The notes under the pieces were generated by a model. That model had not been told where the DNA came from. It searched no databases and worked only from the letters and a program-made list of their open reading frames with translations. The position numbers and the translations under genes are program-made. Shown here piece by piece: positions 8,267 to 16,065 of a stretch of 57,618 bases of DNA. This DNA is from an uncultured Muribaculaceae bacterium (GTDB lineage: Bacteria > Bacteroidota > Bacteroidia > Bacteroidales > Muribaculaceae). The DNA lies in contig CAMEPD010000003.1 of NCBI GenBank assembly GCA_945931475.1, positions 1 through 57,618 on the forward strand, in the 5' to 3' direction. The first letter of the stretch is position 1. Each line of letters opens with the position of its first letter.

Positions 8267-9520
8267 TCATTTCGAGGGCTGGATATACGAATCCTTGAAA
8301 CCTAAGAAGTAAAGCACGCCGTCGATGCCGATGGTCGAAATCGACTGTCGGGCCGTTTCCTTCACTTTCGGTTTGGCGTGGAATGCGATGCCCAGACCGG
8401 CGACTGAAAGCATCGGCAGGTCGTTGGCTCCGTCGCCCACGGCTATGGTCTGCGCCAGGTCGACGTTCTCGACCTGCGCTATGAGTTTGAGCAGTTCGGC
8501 TTTGCGGCGCCCGTCGACCACCTCGCCGACGTAGCGTCCGGTGAGTTTGCCATCCTCGACCTCTAATTCGTTGGCGTAGACGTAGTCGAAACCGTATTTG
8601 CTCTTGAGATAGTCGCCGAAGAAGGTGAAACCGCCCGAAAGGATGGCCGTCTTGTAGCCTGTGCGTTTGAGCACTTTCATCATCGATTCAACCCCCTCGG
8701 TGATAGGCAGATGCTGTGCGATGTCGTCCATCACACTGACATCGAGGCCCTTGAGCAGGGCCACGCGTTCGGTGAAGCTCTCGATGAAGTCGATTTCGCC
8801 TCGCATGGCGCGTTCGGTGATGGCGCGCACCTTGTCGCCGACACCGGCACGTTCGGCCAGCTGGTCGATGCACTCGGTCTGGATGAGTGTGGAGTCCATA
8901 TCGAAGCATATCAGGCGACGGCAACGGCGGTACATATTGTCCTCCTGGAGCGAGATGTCGAAATCCTCGTCGGCGGCGATGCGGATGAATCGGCGCTGCA
9001 TATCCTCGCGGTCGTTGGGAGTGCCGCGCACCGAGAACTCGATGCAGGCTTTGGCCTGGGGCGTTTCGGCCGAATCGAGCGGCGGCCGGCCCGTAAGACG
9101 CTGTATGGCATCGATGTTAAGGCCCTGGTCGGCAACGATTTCCGATACTAAGGCGATGTGCCGGGCCGTAAGCTGGCGGCCGAGCAGGGTGATAATCCAG
9201 CGGTTCTTGCCCTGACGGCTTACCCACGAATTATAATTTTCAATCGATATGGGCGTGAAGCGAATCTTTACCTGCAGGTCGTAGGCCTTGAATAGCAGGT
9301 CTTTCATTATTTCGCCAGAGACGTCGGAGGTGGTGCGGAACAGAATGCCGAGCGACAGTGTGTGGTGGATGTCGGCTTGGCCGATGTCGAGCACGGTAGC
9401 GTCGTATTTGGCCAGAATGGCTGTCAGAGCGGCGGTTACGCCGGGACGGTCCTGCCCTGATATATTGATGAGAATCAGTTCGAGATTCTGTGCGGCAGTT
9501 TCGTGGTGGTTAGTGTCCAT
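8267..9520 (-). CDS. serB: phosphoserine phosphatase
   Basis: A 417-residue HAD-superfamily enzyme catalysing the last step of serine biosynthesis, L-phosphoserine to L-serine, in the cytoplasm. The N-terminal 180 residues form two ACT-like regulatory domains (ILINISGQDRPGVTAALTAI is the first). The HAD core has motif I FDMDSTLIQTECIDQLAERA, the Ser motif SGGFTFFGDYLK and motif IV GDGANDLPML. Length matches the long SerB form. It lies 40 bases after the lytic transglycosylase gene and 40 bases before mtaB on the same strand with no evident promoter between, so it is probably part of the run starting at DUF5683. Confidence 0.95.
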   Translation of the reverse strand: MDTNHHETAAQNLELILINISGQDRPGVTAALTAILAKYDATVLDIGQADIHHTLSLGILFRTTSDVSGEIMKDLLFKAYDLQVKIRFTPISIENYNSWVSRQGKNRWIITLLGRQLTARHIALVSEIVADQGLNIDAIQRLTGRPPLDSAETPQAKACIEFSVRGTPNDREDMQRRFIRIAADEDFDISLQEDNMYRRCRRLICFDMDSTLIQTECIDQLAERAGVGDKVRAITERAMRGEIDFIESFTERVALLKGLDVSVMDDIAQHLPITEGVESMMKVLKRTGYKTAILSGGFTFFGDYLKSKYGFDYVYANELEVEDGKLTGRYVGEVVDGRRKAELLKLIAQVENVDLAQTIAVGDGANDLPMLSVAGLGIAFHAKPKVKETARQSISTIGIDGVLYFLGFKDSYIQPSK

Positions 9521-9560
9521 GATTTTTCACAGAGGATTTTTTCACGGAGAGGGCAGAGGT

Positions 9561-11642
9561 TTATTTCACGCGGATTTTATCGCCGGGCTGCAGGTTTTCA
9601 CTCTTCTTGCCGTTGAGTCGCTGAAGCTCCTTGACGGTGGTGCCGTTGCGCTTGGCGATACGCGACAGAGAATCACCCTTTTTGACGGTGACTGTCGTTG
9701 ACTCTTTCTTTTTGTTCTTCTTGTTCTTTTTGGAGCTGGCGGTTTCCTTGCTGTTTTTGCCCTTCTTACCCTTTACGTTCTTGGAATTGCTGTCATCCTG
9801 AGCCTGCAGCGATTTCTTGTTCTTTTTGCCGGAGGTTGAGGTCGAAGCGGTTTCCTTGTCGGTGATTTTGGCCGATTTCTTGTCGGCCTTTGTGGATTTG
9901 GCGGGCTGTTCAGCCGTGTCGGCCTTCGAGGAGGCCTTGGCAGGGGCCTTCGACGCGGCTTTGCCTGAGGTAGTGGAGGCTGTCTCTTTGGCGGCCTCCT
10001 TCTTGGCCTGTGACGAAGCGAACGAATCGTTCACCTGAGCTTTCGGGGGATAGGGAACCTCGGGCTGCTGGGTCTGTTCCTTCTTGCGCGGAGCCGGCAC
10101 CGAGGCGGTCTCGGCTTTGGGCTGCTGCGGACGCTTGCGCACTACCAGGTTGTCATCGGCCTGGGGCTCGCCCTTGCGCTGGAATACGCGCTGGGTGGTG
10201 ACGATTTTCAGCTTCTGACCCTTTGTGGGGTTGGATATGTCGCCGTTGGCATGCTTGAGTGTCCAGAGCGATACACCGTAATCCTCGGCAATCGAGGCCA
10301 TTGTTTCGCCCTTCTTCACTTTGTGGTAGCGCACCTCTTCGGTCACGACCCATTCGCCCTCGTCGTCGGAGCCGAGCGGGGTCGACTTGGTGTAGCCGGG
10401 TTCGTCGGGTTCGTCGGGTTCGTCGGCTTCGGAAGCATCGGCGAGGTCGCTGGCGCTGTCATCGGCATTCTCACCGGCATAGTCGGCGTCCTTCCTGCTG
10501 TTCTCCGAGGCCAGGTATGTGCCCGAATCCTGTCCGGGCTGAACTATGTCGCGGCGGCGGTAGCGGTCGGCGTCATGGTTCACGATGGCGTCCTCGCTGA
10601 TAATGTATGAGTAAACCTGATTGGCCGGTAGCACAAGCGAGCACTCCGCGATGTCGCCGGGGATTACCGACTGACGGTACTGCGGGTTGAGTATGGCGAT
10701 CTCCTCGACGGGAATCTGAAGAATATCGGAAATCTGCTGGAAGTGCACGCGCTTGTTTACATGCACCGAGTCGGTGATGATCGGTCGCTTGGCCAGGGCC
10801 GGCGAGATGTTGTGCTTGTTGTAGTAGTTCATCACGTAGGTTGCCGCGATGAAACCGGGAACGTAACCGCGTGTCTCGCGGGGCAGGTACTCGTAGATGG
10901 CCCAGAAGTCTTTCTTCTCGGGGTTGTTCTCCGAGGCGCCGGCTCGGCGCAGGGCCTTGTTGACGTTGCTGGGACCGCAGTTGTATGCGGCGATGGCGAG
11001 CGACCAGTCGCCGTAGATGTCGTAGAGCTGACGCAGGAATGTGGCGGCCACTTCGGTGGAGCGGTAGGGGTCGCGGCGTTCGTCAACGAGAGTGTTTACC
11101 TCCATACCCATGCCGCGGGCTGTCTGGAGCATGAGCTGCCACAGGCCGGTGGCGCCGGCTTTCGACACGGCGTTGGGGTCGAGGGCCGATTCGATTACCG
11201 GCAGATATTTGAGTTCCTGGGGTAGGCCCTGGCGTTCGAGCGCGTCCTCGAAAATCGGCATATAATAGAGACTCATGCCGAGCATGGCCTCCACCAAGCC
11301 GCGTCCCTTTTTGGTGTAGCGTTCGATACACTGCTTCACAATCGAGTTGTAGGGCATCTCGATGGTGGTGGGGATAGCGCCGAGGCGGCGGATGTATTCC
11401 TCGTCGGTGACATCCACGTCGGGGCGTGATTCGATGTTCTGGTCGAGGGCCGTGTAGGTCTGCAGATACCAGTTCTGCATCATCTTGTGGGTGTCGGTCT
11501 CGACGCTCTCGGGGAATACTACTGTTGAATCGTTGTTGTAGGTGGGAATCTGTAGCACCGACTGCCGGCTGCTCGCGGCGTCGGCGGTGAAAATTGCCAC
11601 TAAACAGGCTGCGCCTGTCAATATCTTTTTGATGTAACTCAT
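9561..11642 (-). CDS. membrane-bound lytic transglycosylase with two LysM domains (MltD-like)
   Basis: A 693-residue exported murein hydrolase that cleaves peptidoglycan glycan strands. A signal-peptide-like N-terminus (KKILTGAACLVAIFTADAA) is followed by a lysozyme-fold SLT domain with catalytic Glu in VIESALDPNAVSKAGATGLW and the AIAAYNCGPSNV motif. A LysM domain (YHKVKKGETMASIAEDYG) follows, then a long Lys/Ala/Thr/Ser-rich low-complexity linker, and a second LysM (VTVKKGDSLSRIAKRNG) closes the protein. An acidic DEPDEPDEP tract encoded by 9-bp repeats precedes the first LysM. The gene follows DUF5683 by 45 bases, an order I recall as common in Bacteroidetes near parB, although no parAB is seen here. 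Confidence 0.93.
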   Translation of the reverse strand: MSYIKKILTGAACLVAIFTADAASSRQSVLQIPTYNNDSTVVFPESVETDTHKMMQNWYLQTYTALDQNIESRPDVDVTDEEYIRRLGAIPTTIEMPYNSIVKQCIERYTKKGRGLVEAMLGMSLYYMPIFEDALERQGLPQELKYLPVIESALDPNAVSKAGATGLWQLMLQTARGMGMEVNTLVDERRDPYRSTEVAATFLRQLYDIYGDWSLAIAAYNCGPSNVNKALRRAGASENNPEKKDFWAIYEYLPRETRGYVPGFIAATYVMNYYNKHNISPALAKRPIITDSVHVNKRVHFQQISDILQIPVEEIAILNPQYRQSVIPGDIAECSLVLPANQVYSYIISEDAIVNHDADRYRRRDIVQPGQDSGTYLASENSRKDADYAGENADDSASDLADASEADEPDEPDEPGYTKSTPLGSDDEGEWVVTEEVRYHKVKKGETMASIAEDYGVSLWTLKHANGDISNPTKGQKLKIVTTQRVFQRKGEPQADDNLVVRKRPQQPKAETASVPAPRKKEQTQQPEVPYPPKAQVNDSFASSQAKKEAAKETASTTSGKAASKAPAKASSKADTAEQPAKSTKADKKSAKITDKETASTSTSGKKNKKSLQAQDDSNSKNVKGKKGKNSKETASSKKNKKNKKKESTTVTVKKGDSLSRIAKRNGTTVKELQRLNGKKSENLQPGDKIRVK
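10395..10430 (-). repeat. in-frame 9-bp tandem repeat in the transglycosylase gene
   Basis: The plus strand shows GTTCGTCGG repeated three times with a diverged fourth unit. On the coding strand it encodes Asp-Glu-Pro triplets. Gain or loss of a unit keeps the frame and only changes linker length. Confidence 0.75.
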
Positions 11643-11687
11643 ACGCGATTGGTTTTCAGGGGCATCGCAGCGCTCGGAGACGACGCC

Positions 11688-12593
11688 TTAAAAATTTAGT
11701 GCCCAGGTCATTCCGACCGACGGGTATTTGTTTCGGCCGTCGGGTATAAGCGACGGCACCACGTCCATCGACAGCTCGGGCGAGATGTCGAAATGGCTCA
11801 GCGATGCATCGACGTAGGCGTCGACCATCGCCAGAAGGTAGACCCCCACCATGCCGATGATGCAGAGGTCGCGGTTGCGGCGGAAATAGTTTTTTCGCGA
11901 ACGCAGCACGTTTTCAAGCCACGACTTGTCGAGGTCCTCCTCTTTGACATTCGGCGCGAACATATCCATATACGAGTTGGTCGACGGGTCGTTGTCGAGC
12001 AGGTCGCGATAGGCCCGGGAGTAGTCGCTCAGCATGGTGTTGTTCCAGTTGGTGGCGTAAGCCAGACCGAGGTAGCCGCCCACGATGATGGGCAGCTTCC
12101 AGTAGCGCCGGTTATAGACCTGCCCCAAACCGGGGAACAGCGCCGAGAACCACACGGCGCGTGTGGGGTCGGGCGAAAACTCCTTGTCGAGCGGCTCCCA
12201 TTCGTCGGCTTTCCCCTTGGGGAACGGCGCGATTGAATCGGCGGCCAGGGCGTACGCCTCGCCGGCGGTGAGCACCGGCACGGTGTCAACAGGTACTACC
12301 TGAAGCGAGTCACCTGCAGAACGCACTGACGACTCGATGACCTCGGTTTCGGTGCCGGCAGGCGCCGGGGCTCCGATGTAGAGTGAGTCGGGCAGATTGG
12401 CTTGCGCGGCGGCAGCCGGATTGGCGTGAGATTTACGCTCGGGATGCGGCACAGCTCGCTGAGCCTGAAGCGCCGGAACGGTTGCGGTAAAAACAAAAAT
12501 CACCACAACGGCACGTAAAACGCTGAGGAGCCAGGAATGTGATATGTTGTTGTCAATCCCGGAATTACGGGAAGATTTGACTTGAAAACTCAT
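11688..12593 (-). CDS. DUF5683 family protein
   Basis: A 301-residue protein typical of Bacteroidetes. An internal-start hydrophobic segment (LRAVVVIFVFTATVPALQA, about residues 25-45) acts as signal sequence after a long polar n-region. The conserved domain (about residues 140-300) contains SALFPGLGQVYNRRYWKLPI and GGYLGLAYATNWNNTMLSDY, which I recognise as DUF5683, and a hydrophobic stretch CIIGMVGVYLLAMVDAYVDA near the C-terminus. It is probably an envelope protein. Its position directly before the lytic transglycosylase suggests a role in cell-envelope or division-related functions, but none is established. A later start at the next Met would shorten the n-region. Confidence 0.85.
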   Translation of the reverse strand: MSFQVKSSRNSGIDNNISHSWLLSVLRAVVVIFVFTATVPALQAQRAVPHPERKSHANPAAAAQANLPDSLYIGAPAPAGTETEVIESSVRSAGDSLQVVPVDTVPVLTAGEAYALAADSIAPFPKGKADEWEPLDKEFSPDPTRAVWFSALFPGLGQVYNRRYWKLPIIVGGYLGLAYATNWNNTMLSDYSRAYRDLLDNDPSTNSYMDMFAPNVKEEDLDKSWLENVLRSRKNYFRRNRDLCIIGMVGVYLLAMVDAYVDASLSHFDISPELSMDVVPSLIPDGRNKYPSVGMTWALNF

Positions 12594-12626
12594 GTAGCAG
12601 CACTTTGTGAGGACGGTATCATAATT

Positions 12627-12656
12627 CCGGACCGAAACATCGCGTCGGAGGTCCGG
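12627..12656 (-). promoter_or_regulatory. hairpin in the 5' leader of the DUF5683 gene
   Basis: CCGGACC (12627-12633) and GGTCCGG (12650-12656) form a perfect 7-bp inverted repeat with a 16-base loop. It lies in the untranslated leader, 34 bases before the start codon on the minus strand. There is no U run, so it is not a simple terminator. Confidence 0.5.
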
Positions 12657-12706
12657 TTCCGGTGGTGAACCTCAGATTATGACGCCTCCTCTTAGCTTGG
12701 TTGGCG

Positions 12707-12737
12707 CAAATTTAGCAATTTTTCGCCATAACGCCAA
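12707..12737 (-). promoter_or_regulatory. promoter of the DUF5683-lytic transglycosylase run (TTG-N20-TAAATTTG)
   Basis: On the minus strand TTGGC (TTG at 12737-12735) is followed after 20 bases by TAAATTTG (12714-12707), a good match to the Bacteroidetes -33/-7 promoter. Transcription would start near 12700, leaving a leader of about 107 bases before the DUF5683 start codon. Confidence 0.7.
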
Positions 12738-12894
12738 GCCTCCCTCTGTGGAAGGCTCCTTCCCTAACATTTTTTAAAACTTTATACGCCGACTCGTCCC
12801 GGAGGTTATTGTTTTCGGGCATAAAATGTTATCCCGGAGGTCATGTGATATTCAGAGCCTCGGGAATGCGCATTCATGAATATGCTTTTGTGTG

Positions 12895-14157
12895 TCAGAG
12901 CTGGAGATGCAGGGGGAGACAGCGGTTGAGATAGTCGCGGGCGGTGTCCCACGGCAGATAGATGGTGTCGGAATTTGGCATCAGCGGTATGGGCTTCTCG
13001 TTGAGGTCGACGCGCAGATAGTAATTCCCCTTTTTCGACTTGAACAGAATCATCTGCAGGTTGGCGCCCATCGGCACGATGTCGAAGTCGCGCCAGTGTA
13101 ACGCTGTGGTGTCGAAGTAGTTGGTCATGTAATAGCAGCCGCGCAGCCGCATCAGCGACAGCAGCGGCATCAGTGTCTCGGCGTGACCGAAACGCAGCAT
13201 CACCGTTTGCGGCGACTGCCCTGAGACGGCGCGGTCGGTGGTGGCGATAAGATTGGCAAGCAGTTCGCCGGCGATGTCGGCCGGGAGGGTCGACAGTGTC
13301 GACGCGCTGTAACGCAGGTACAGCCGCAGGTTGTCGACGGCCCAGCAGGCGTTGAGCTCCTCGCGGGTGAAATATTTGTCGAAATCGGCCGGAATGTTCA
13401 TGGCCGGCAGCGATGCGAGAAACGAGTAGAGCGTCATCGAGAGCTCGCGGTTCAGCGAGCTGTCAGTGAGCATGTTGCCTACGATTTTGCGTGCCGGGGC
13501 CGCAGGTACGGTTGTCTCGTAGAGCATATTGTAAGGCTCCTCCCAGGCGTTGGATGCGCGCCAGTCGATGTACTCGGTGTCGACGTTGAAGGGGCGCATC
13601 AGCGGTGAGTTCTGTTTGCCCGACGAGGTGGTCATCTCCACATTGTGGTTCAGGCGCGACAGCTGATGGGTGAATTCATACATCGACATGATGCAACGCG
13701 GTGAGTATGAGCTCAATGCCGACACTTTACCGCCGTCGATAAGGCGTGGATAGGTGCGGAACATTCGCGAGGCGATGCCTCGCTGTTCGGCCATGCCGAG
13801 CGAGTCGAGCGCGCCCCACCGGTTGCGGCAGTATTCGCTGATATAGCGGGCCTGTTTGAGCAGGTCGCGGCCCAAAGGAGTGATTGAACCTACCGAATCG
13901 GCTGTCACCAACGCCTTAATCAGTAGTGTGGTATTCTGCGCTGACGACGGGAAGCGCGCCCCGTGGCGTCCGACGTGATTGATGAAAACCGGTGTGAGCG
14001 TGTCGGGGTATGCCGTCAACTCGGTTGGAGCAGGGTAGGGGCGGTGTGAGCCGACGCATTGTGCCGGGGAGTAATTTGTGGCTGTCGGGTCCTGCGCACC
14101 TGCGCTGAGAACGCCGATTGCCAATATGATGGAAAAAATGAGGGTGAGTCGTCGCAT
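12895..14157 (-). CDS. MINPP-type histidine phosphatase (inositol polyphosphate phosphatase)
   Basis: A 420-residue exported histidine acid phosphatase of branch 2. The start at 14157 (MRRLTLIFSIILAIGVLSAGAQ) gives a signal peptide; the longer upstream frame is noncoding and overlaps the divergent gene. The catalytic motif RHGARFP is near residue 65 and the proton-donor motif is HAE (GHAETLMPLLSLM) rather than HD, the hallmark of multiple inositol polyphosphate phosphatases such as the Bacteroides enzyme that degrades phytate. It probably acts in the periplasm or on secreted vesicles to release phosphate from dietary phytate. A well-formed promoter lies just upstream, inside the start of the TPR-like gene. 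Confidence 0.87.
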   Translation of the reverse strand: MRRLTLIFSIILAIGVLSAGAQDPTATNYSPAQCVGSHRPYPAPTELTAYPDTLTPVFINHVGRHGARFPSSAQNTTLLIKALVTADSVGSITPLGRDLLKQARYISEYCRNRWGALDSLGMAEQRGIASRMFRTYPRLIDGGKVSALSSYSPRCIMSMYEFTHQLSRLNHNVEMTTSSGKQNSPLMRPFNVDTEYIDWRASNAWEEPYNMLYETTVPAAPARKIVGNMLTDSSLNRELSMTLYSFLASLPAMNIPADFDKYFTREELNACWAVDNLRLYLRYSASTLSTLPADIAGELLANLIATTDRAVSGQSPQTVMLRFGHAETLMPLLSLMRLRGCYYMTNYFDTTALHWRDFDIVPMGANLQMILFKSKKGNYYLRVDLNEKPIPLMPNSDTIYLPWDTARDYLNRCLPLHLQL

Positions 14158-14175
14158 AATTTGTATGGAAATTGT

Positions 14176-14183
14176 TATATTTG
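14176..14183 (+). promoter_or_regulatory. TAnnTTTG -7 box of the TPR-like/tilS operon
   Basis: TATATTTG on the plus strand, 20 bases before the ATG at 14203. It lies within 5 bases of the minus-strand -7 box, so the two divergent promoters interlock. No convincing -33 element is seen. Confidence 0.5.
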
Positions 14184-14187
14184 TAGG

Positions 14188-14217
14188 CAAACTTACGAAA
14201 TTATGGAAATACTTCAA
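14188..14217 (-). promoter_or_regulatory. promoter of the MINPP gene (TTTTG-N19-TAAGTTTG)
   Basis: On the minus strand TTTTG ending at 14215 is followed after 19 bases by TAAGTTTG (14195-14188). This fits the Bacteroidetes consensus well. The -33 element lies inside the first codons of the divergent TPR-like gene. Confidence 0.72.
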
Positions 14218-14508
14218 AATATAAAAGAGATTGTGACGAAAAATTCGCCCGAAAAAGCGCTTGAAAAGCTCGAACCGATTATCGAGGGGCTGCGCGACTC
14301 CGACAATTTCAACAGCGGAGGCGAAGCGCCCCTCGCAGCCGCTTTGGCCGAGAAGGGGAAGCTGCTCTGGAAGTTGGGCGAGAAGGCGTCGGCCATCAGT
14401 TGCTACGAGGCGTCGGCCCAGACCGACCCCGACGGCCCCGGTGCATTGTTGCTGGAACACAGCCGGAAAATTATGGATTTTTTCGACCCTAATCAGCTGA
14501 ACCCCTGA
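14203..14508 (+). CDS. small TPR-like helical protein
   Basis: A 101-residue protein of helical repeats with no signal peptide. The start at 14203 (MEILQNIKEIVTKNSPEKAL) is preferred over the longer frame, because the upstream part overlaps the MINPP gene and its promoter. AAALAEKGKLLWKLGEKASAI and SCYEASAQTDPDGPGALLLE look like tetratricopeptide-type helix pairs, and the ending KIMDFFDPNQLNP resembles that of small TPR proteins common in Bacteroidales. It is probably a protein-protein interaction module of unknown partner. It ends 3 bases before the tilS ATG, so the two are co-transcribed. Confidence 0.72.
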   Translation: MEILQNIKEIVTKNSPEKALEKLEPIIEGLRDSDNFNSGGEAPLAAALAEKGKLLWKLGEKASAISCYEASAQTDPDGPGALLLEHSRKIMDFFDPNQLNP

Positions 14509-14511
14509 TAT

Positions 14512-15894
14512 ATGCAGTTCTATGAGAAGGTGCGGCGGTCGATGCCCCCGGTCGGCGAGGGGGAGCGTGTCGGCGTAGCCCTGAGTGGCGGAGCTGATTC
14601 TGTTGCGCTGTTGGCGGCCCTGCTTCGCGCAGGCTACCGGTGCGTGGCGCTGCATTGCAATTTCGGGCTGCGAGGCGCTGAAAGCGAGCGCGACGAGCAG
14701 TTTGTGCGTCGGTTGTGCGGCCGTCTGGAGTGCGAGCTCCATACGGTAAGGTTCGACGTGGCTGCCCGGCGCCGCGTTACCGGCGAATCGGTAGAGATGG
14801 CGTGTCGCGAATTGCGCTACAACTGGTTCGAACACATGGCCGACGAGCTGGGACTTACCTTCGTGGCCGTGGCGCATCACCGCGAGGACAATGTTGAGAC
14901 TTTCTTCCTTAACGTACTGCGGGGGAGCGGCGCCGCAGGTATGGCCGGAATGCGTGCCCTGCGCGGCCGATATGTGCGTCCGATGCTCGACCTTACCCGC
15001 ACCGAAATCGAGGAATTTCTTGACATCGAGGGGCTCGACTTCGTCACCGACTCTACCAACGGGAGTTGTGATTTCAGCCGCAATCGCCTGCGCAACAGCG
15101 TGATGCCGCAACTCGAGCGCGATTTCCCGGGCGCCGCCGAGCGCATTTCCCGGTCGATGCGCCACCTGATGGACGACTGGCTGCTACTCGAAGGGTTGCT
15201 CGCGCAGAAACACCGGGAATATGTCGACGAACAGCGTCGGGTTGATGTCGCCGGCATCCTGCGCGACGAGTCGGTGCCCGGGCAGCTGCTGTTCCGGCTG
15301 CTCCGCATGGATTACCCGGAATTTGATGCCGACGTGGCGCGACAGATTGTCGTGAGCGCCCGCAGCGGCAATTCCGGCAAATATTTCGATGTCGGAGATA
15401 CCCGCTTTCTCCTCGACCGCGGTGTGCTTGTACCGTTGACCGACAGTGCTGAAGCATCCGATGCCCGGGGCGATGACCTCCCGCTGGAATTTGATTTGGC
15501 CGACCCGTCTACCCTCCCTGCCGGGGTAACGCTCGAAGAGGTAGGGTGCCGGGCGTTCGCTCCCGACCGCAAGGGGGATACGCTGTGGCTCGACGCCGAC
15601 GCTATGCAGGGCGACACGCGCCTGATAATCAGGGCGCCGCGCGAGGGTGACCGTCTCGAACCATACGGTATGAAGGGGTCGCGGCTGCTGAGCGATATCT
15701 TCCGCGACGCAAAACTCTCTGACCCCGACAAGCGTCGCCTGCGAGTTGTAGAGGCGGCTGCAACGGGGCGCATCCTCCTTGTGGGAGGGCTGCGTGCATC
15801 GCGTCACTATCCCGTGAAGGGTTCGACAAAACGTATATACAAACTCACATTTAATAAATTTGCGCTATTTGGGGGCAAATACGATGGAAAATGA
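14512..15894 (+). CDS. tilS: tRNA(Ile)-lysidine synthetase
   Basis: A 460-residue N-type ATP pyrophosphatase that converts cytidine 34 of the CAU-anticodon tRNA-Ile to lysidine, so that it reads AUA. The PP-loop motif SGGADSVALL begins at Ser25. Further family motifs are LHCNFGLRGAESERDE and AHHREDNVETFFLNVLRGSG. The C-terminal part (about 370-460) has the TilS-C substrate-binding domain (REGDRLEPYGMKGSRLLSDI). It is essential in most bacteria. It sits 3 bases behind the TPR-like gene and ends next to the promoter of the leucine-rich repeat gene. Confidence 0.95.
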   Translation: MQFYEKVRRSMPPVGEGERVGVALSGGADSVALLAALLRAGYRCVALHCNFGLRGAESERDEQFVRRLCGRLECELHTVRFDVAARRRVTGESVEMACRELRYNWFEHMADELGLTFVAVAHHREDNVETFFLNVLRGSGAAGMAGMRALRGRYVRPMLDLTRTEIEEFLDIEGLDFVTDSTNGSCDFSRNRLRNSVMPQLERDFPGAAERISRSMRHLMDDWLLLEGLLAQKHREYVDEQRRVDVAGILRDESVPGQLLFRLLRMDYPEFDADVARQIVVSARSGNSGKYFDVGDTRFLLDRGVLVPLTDSAEASDARGDDLPLEFDLADPSTLPAGVTLEEVGCRAFAPDRKGDTLWLDADAMQGDTRLIIRAPREGDRLEPYGMKGSRLLSDIFRDAKLSDPDKRRLRVVEAAATGRILLVGGLRASRHYPVKGSTKRIYKLTFNKFALFGGKYDGK

Positions 15895-15895
15895 G

Positions 15896-15903
15896 TAACT
15901 TTG
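15896..15903 (+). promoter_or_regulatory. TAnnTTTG -7 box of the leucine-rich repeat gene
   Basis: TAACTTTG begins one base after the tilS stop codon. It would give a leader of about 155 bases before the ATG at 16066. The region between, 15904-16065, contains no gene. Confidence 0.5.
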
Positions 15904-16065
15904 TGCTGAATTGGCCGAAAGCAAGCAATATAACGCCCTGTTTTCAGTTATATTTGTGGCACATCTTATATATTTAATGTGTCCGACTCCAAATTCCCGA
16001 ATTATCACCGCCGGCCCCGGGTCGGCAGACCATAACATAGCGCAACCCAGCGCCTTTACCTTAAA

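Larger units (their letters stand above)
12594..12894. other. 301-bp intergenic region without a gene
   Basis: Between two minus-strand genes. It holds the promoter and leader hairpin listed separately, plus a direct repeat TCCCGGAGGT at about 12797 and 12833, whose meaning is unclear. I find no reading frame worth calling. Confidence 0.6.

Noticed and set aside
6751..8298. Plus-strand open frame of 515 codons
   Set aside because: It lies opposite mtaB and the acyltransferase gene, both with full motifs; no recognisable domain.
14158..15165. N-terminal extension of the MINPP frame
   Set aside because: It would run antisense through tilS and the TPR-like gene; a signal peptide begins exactly at 14157.
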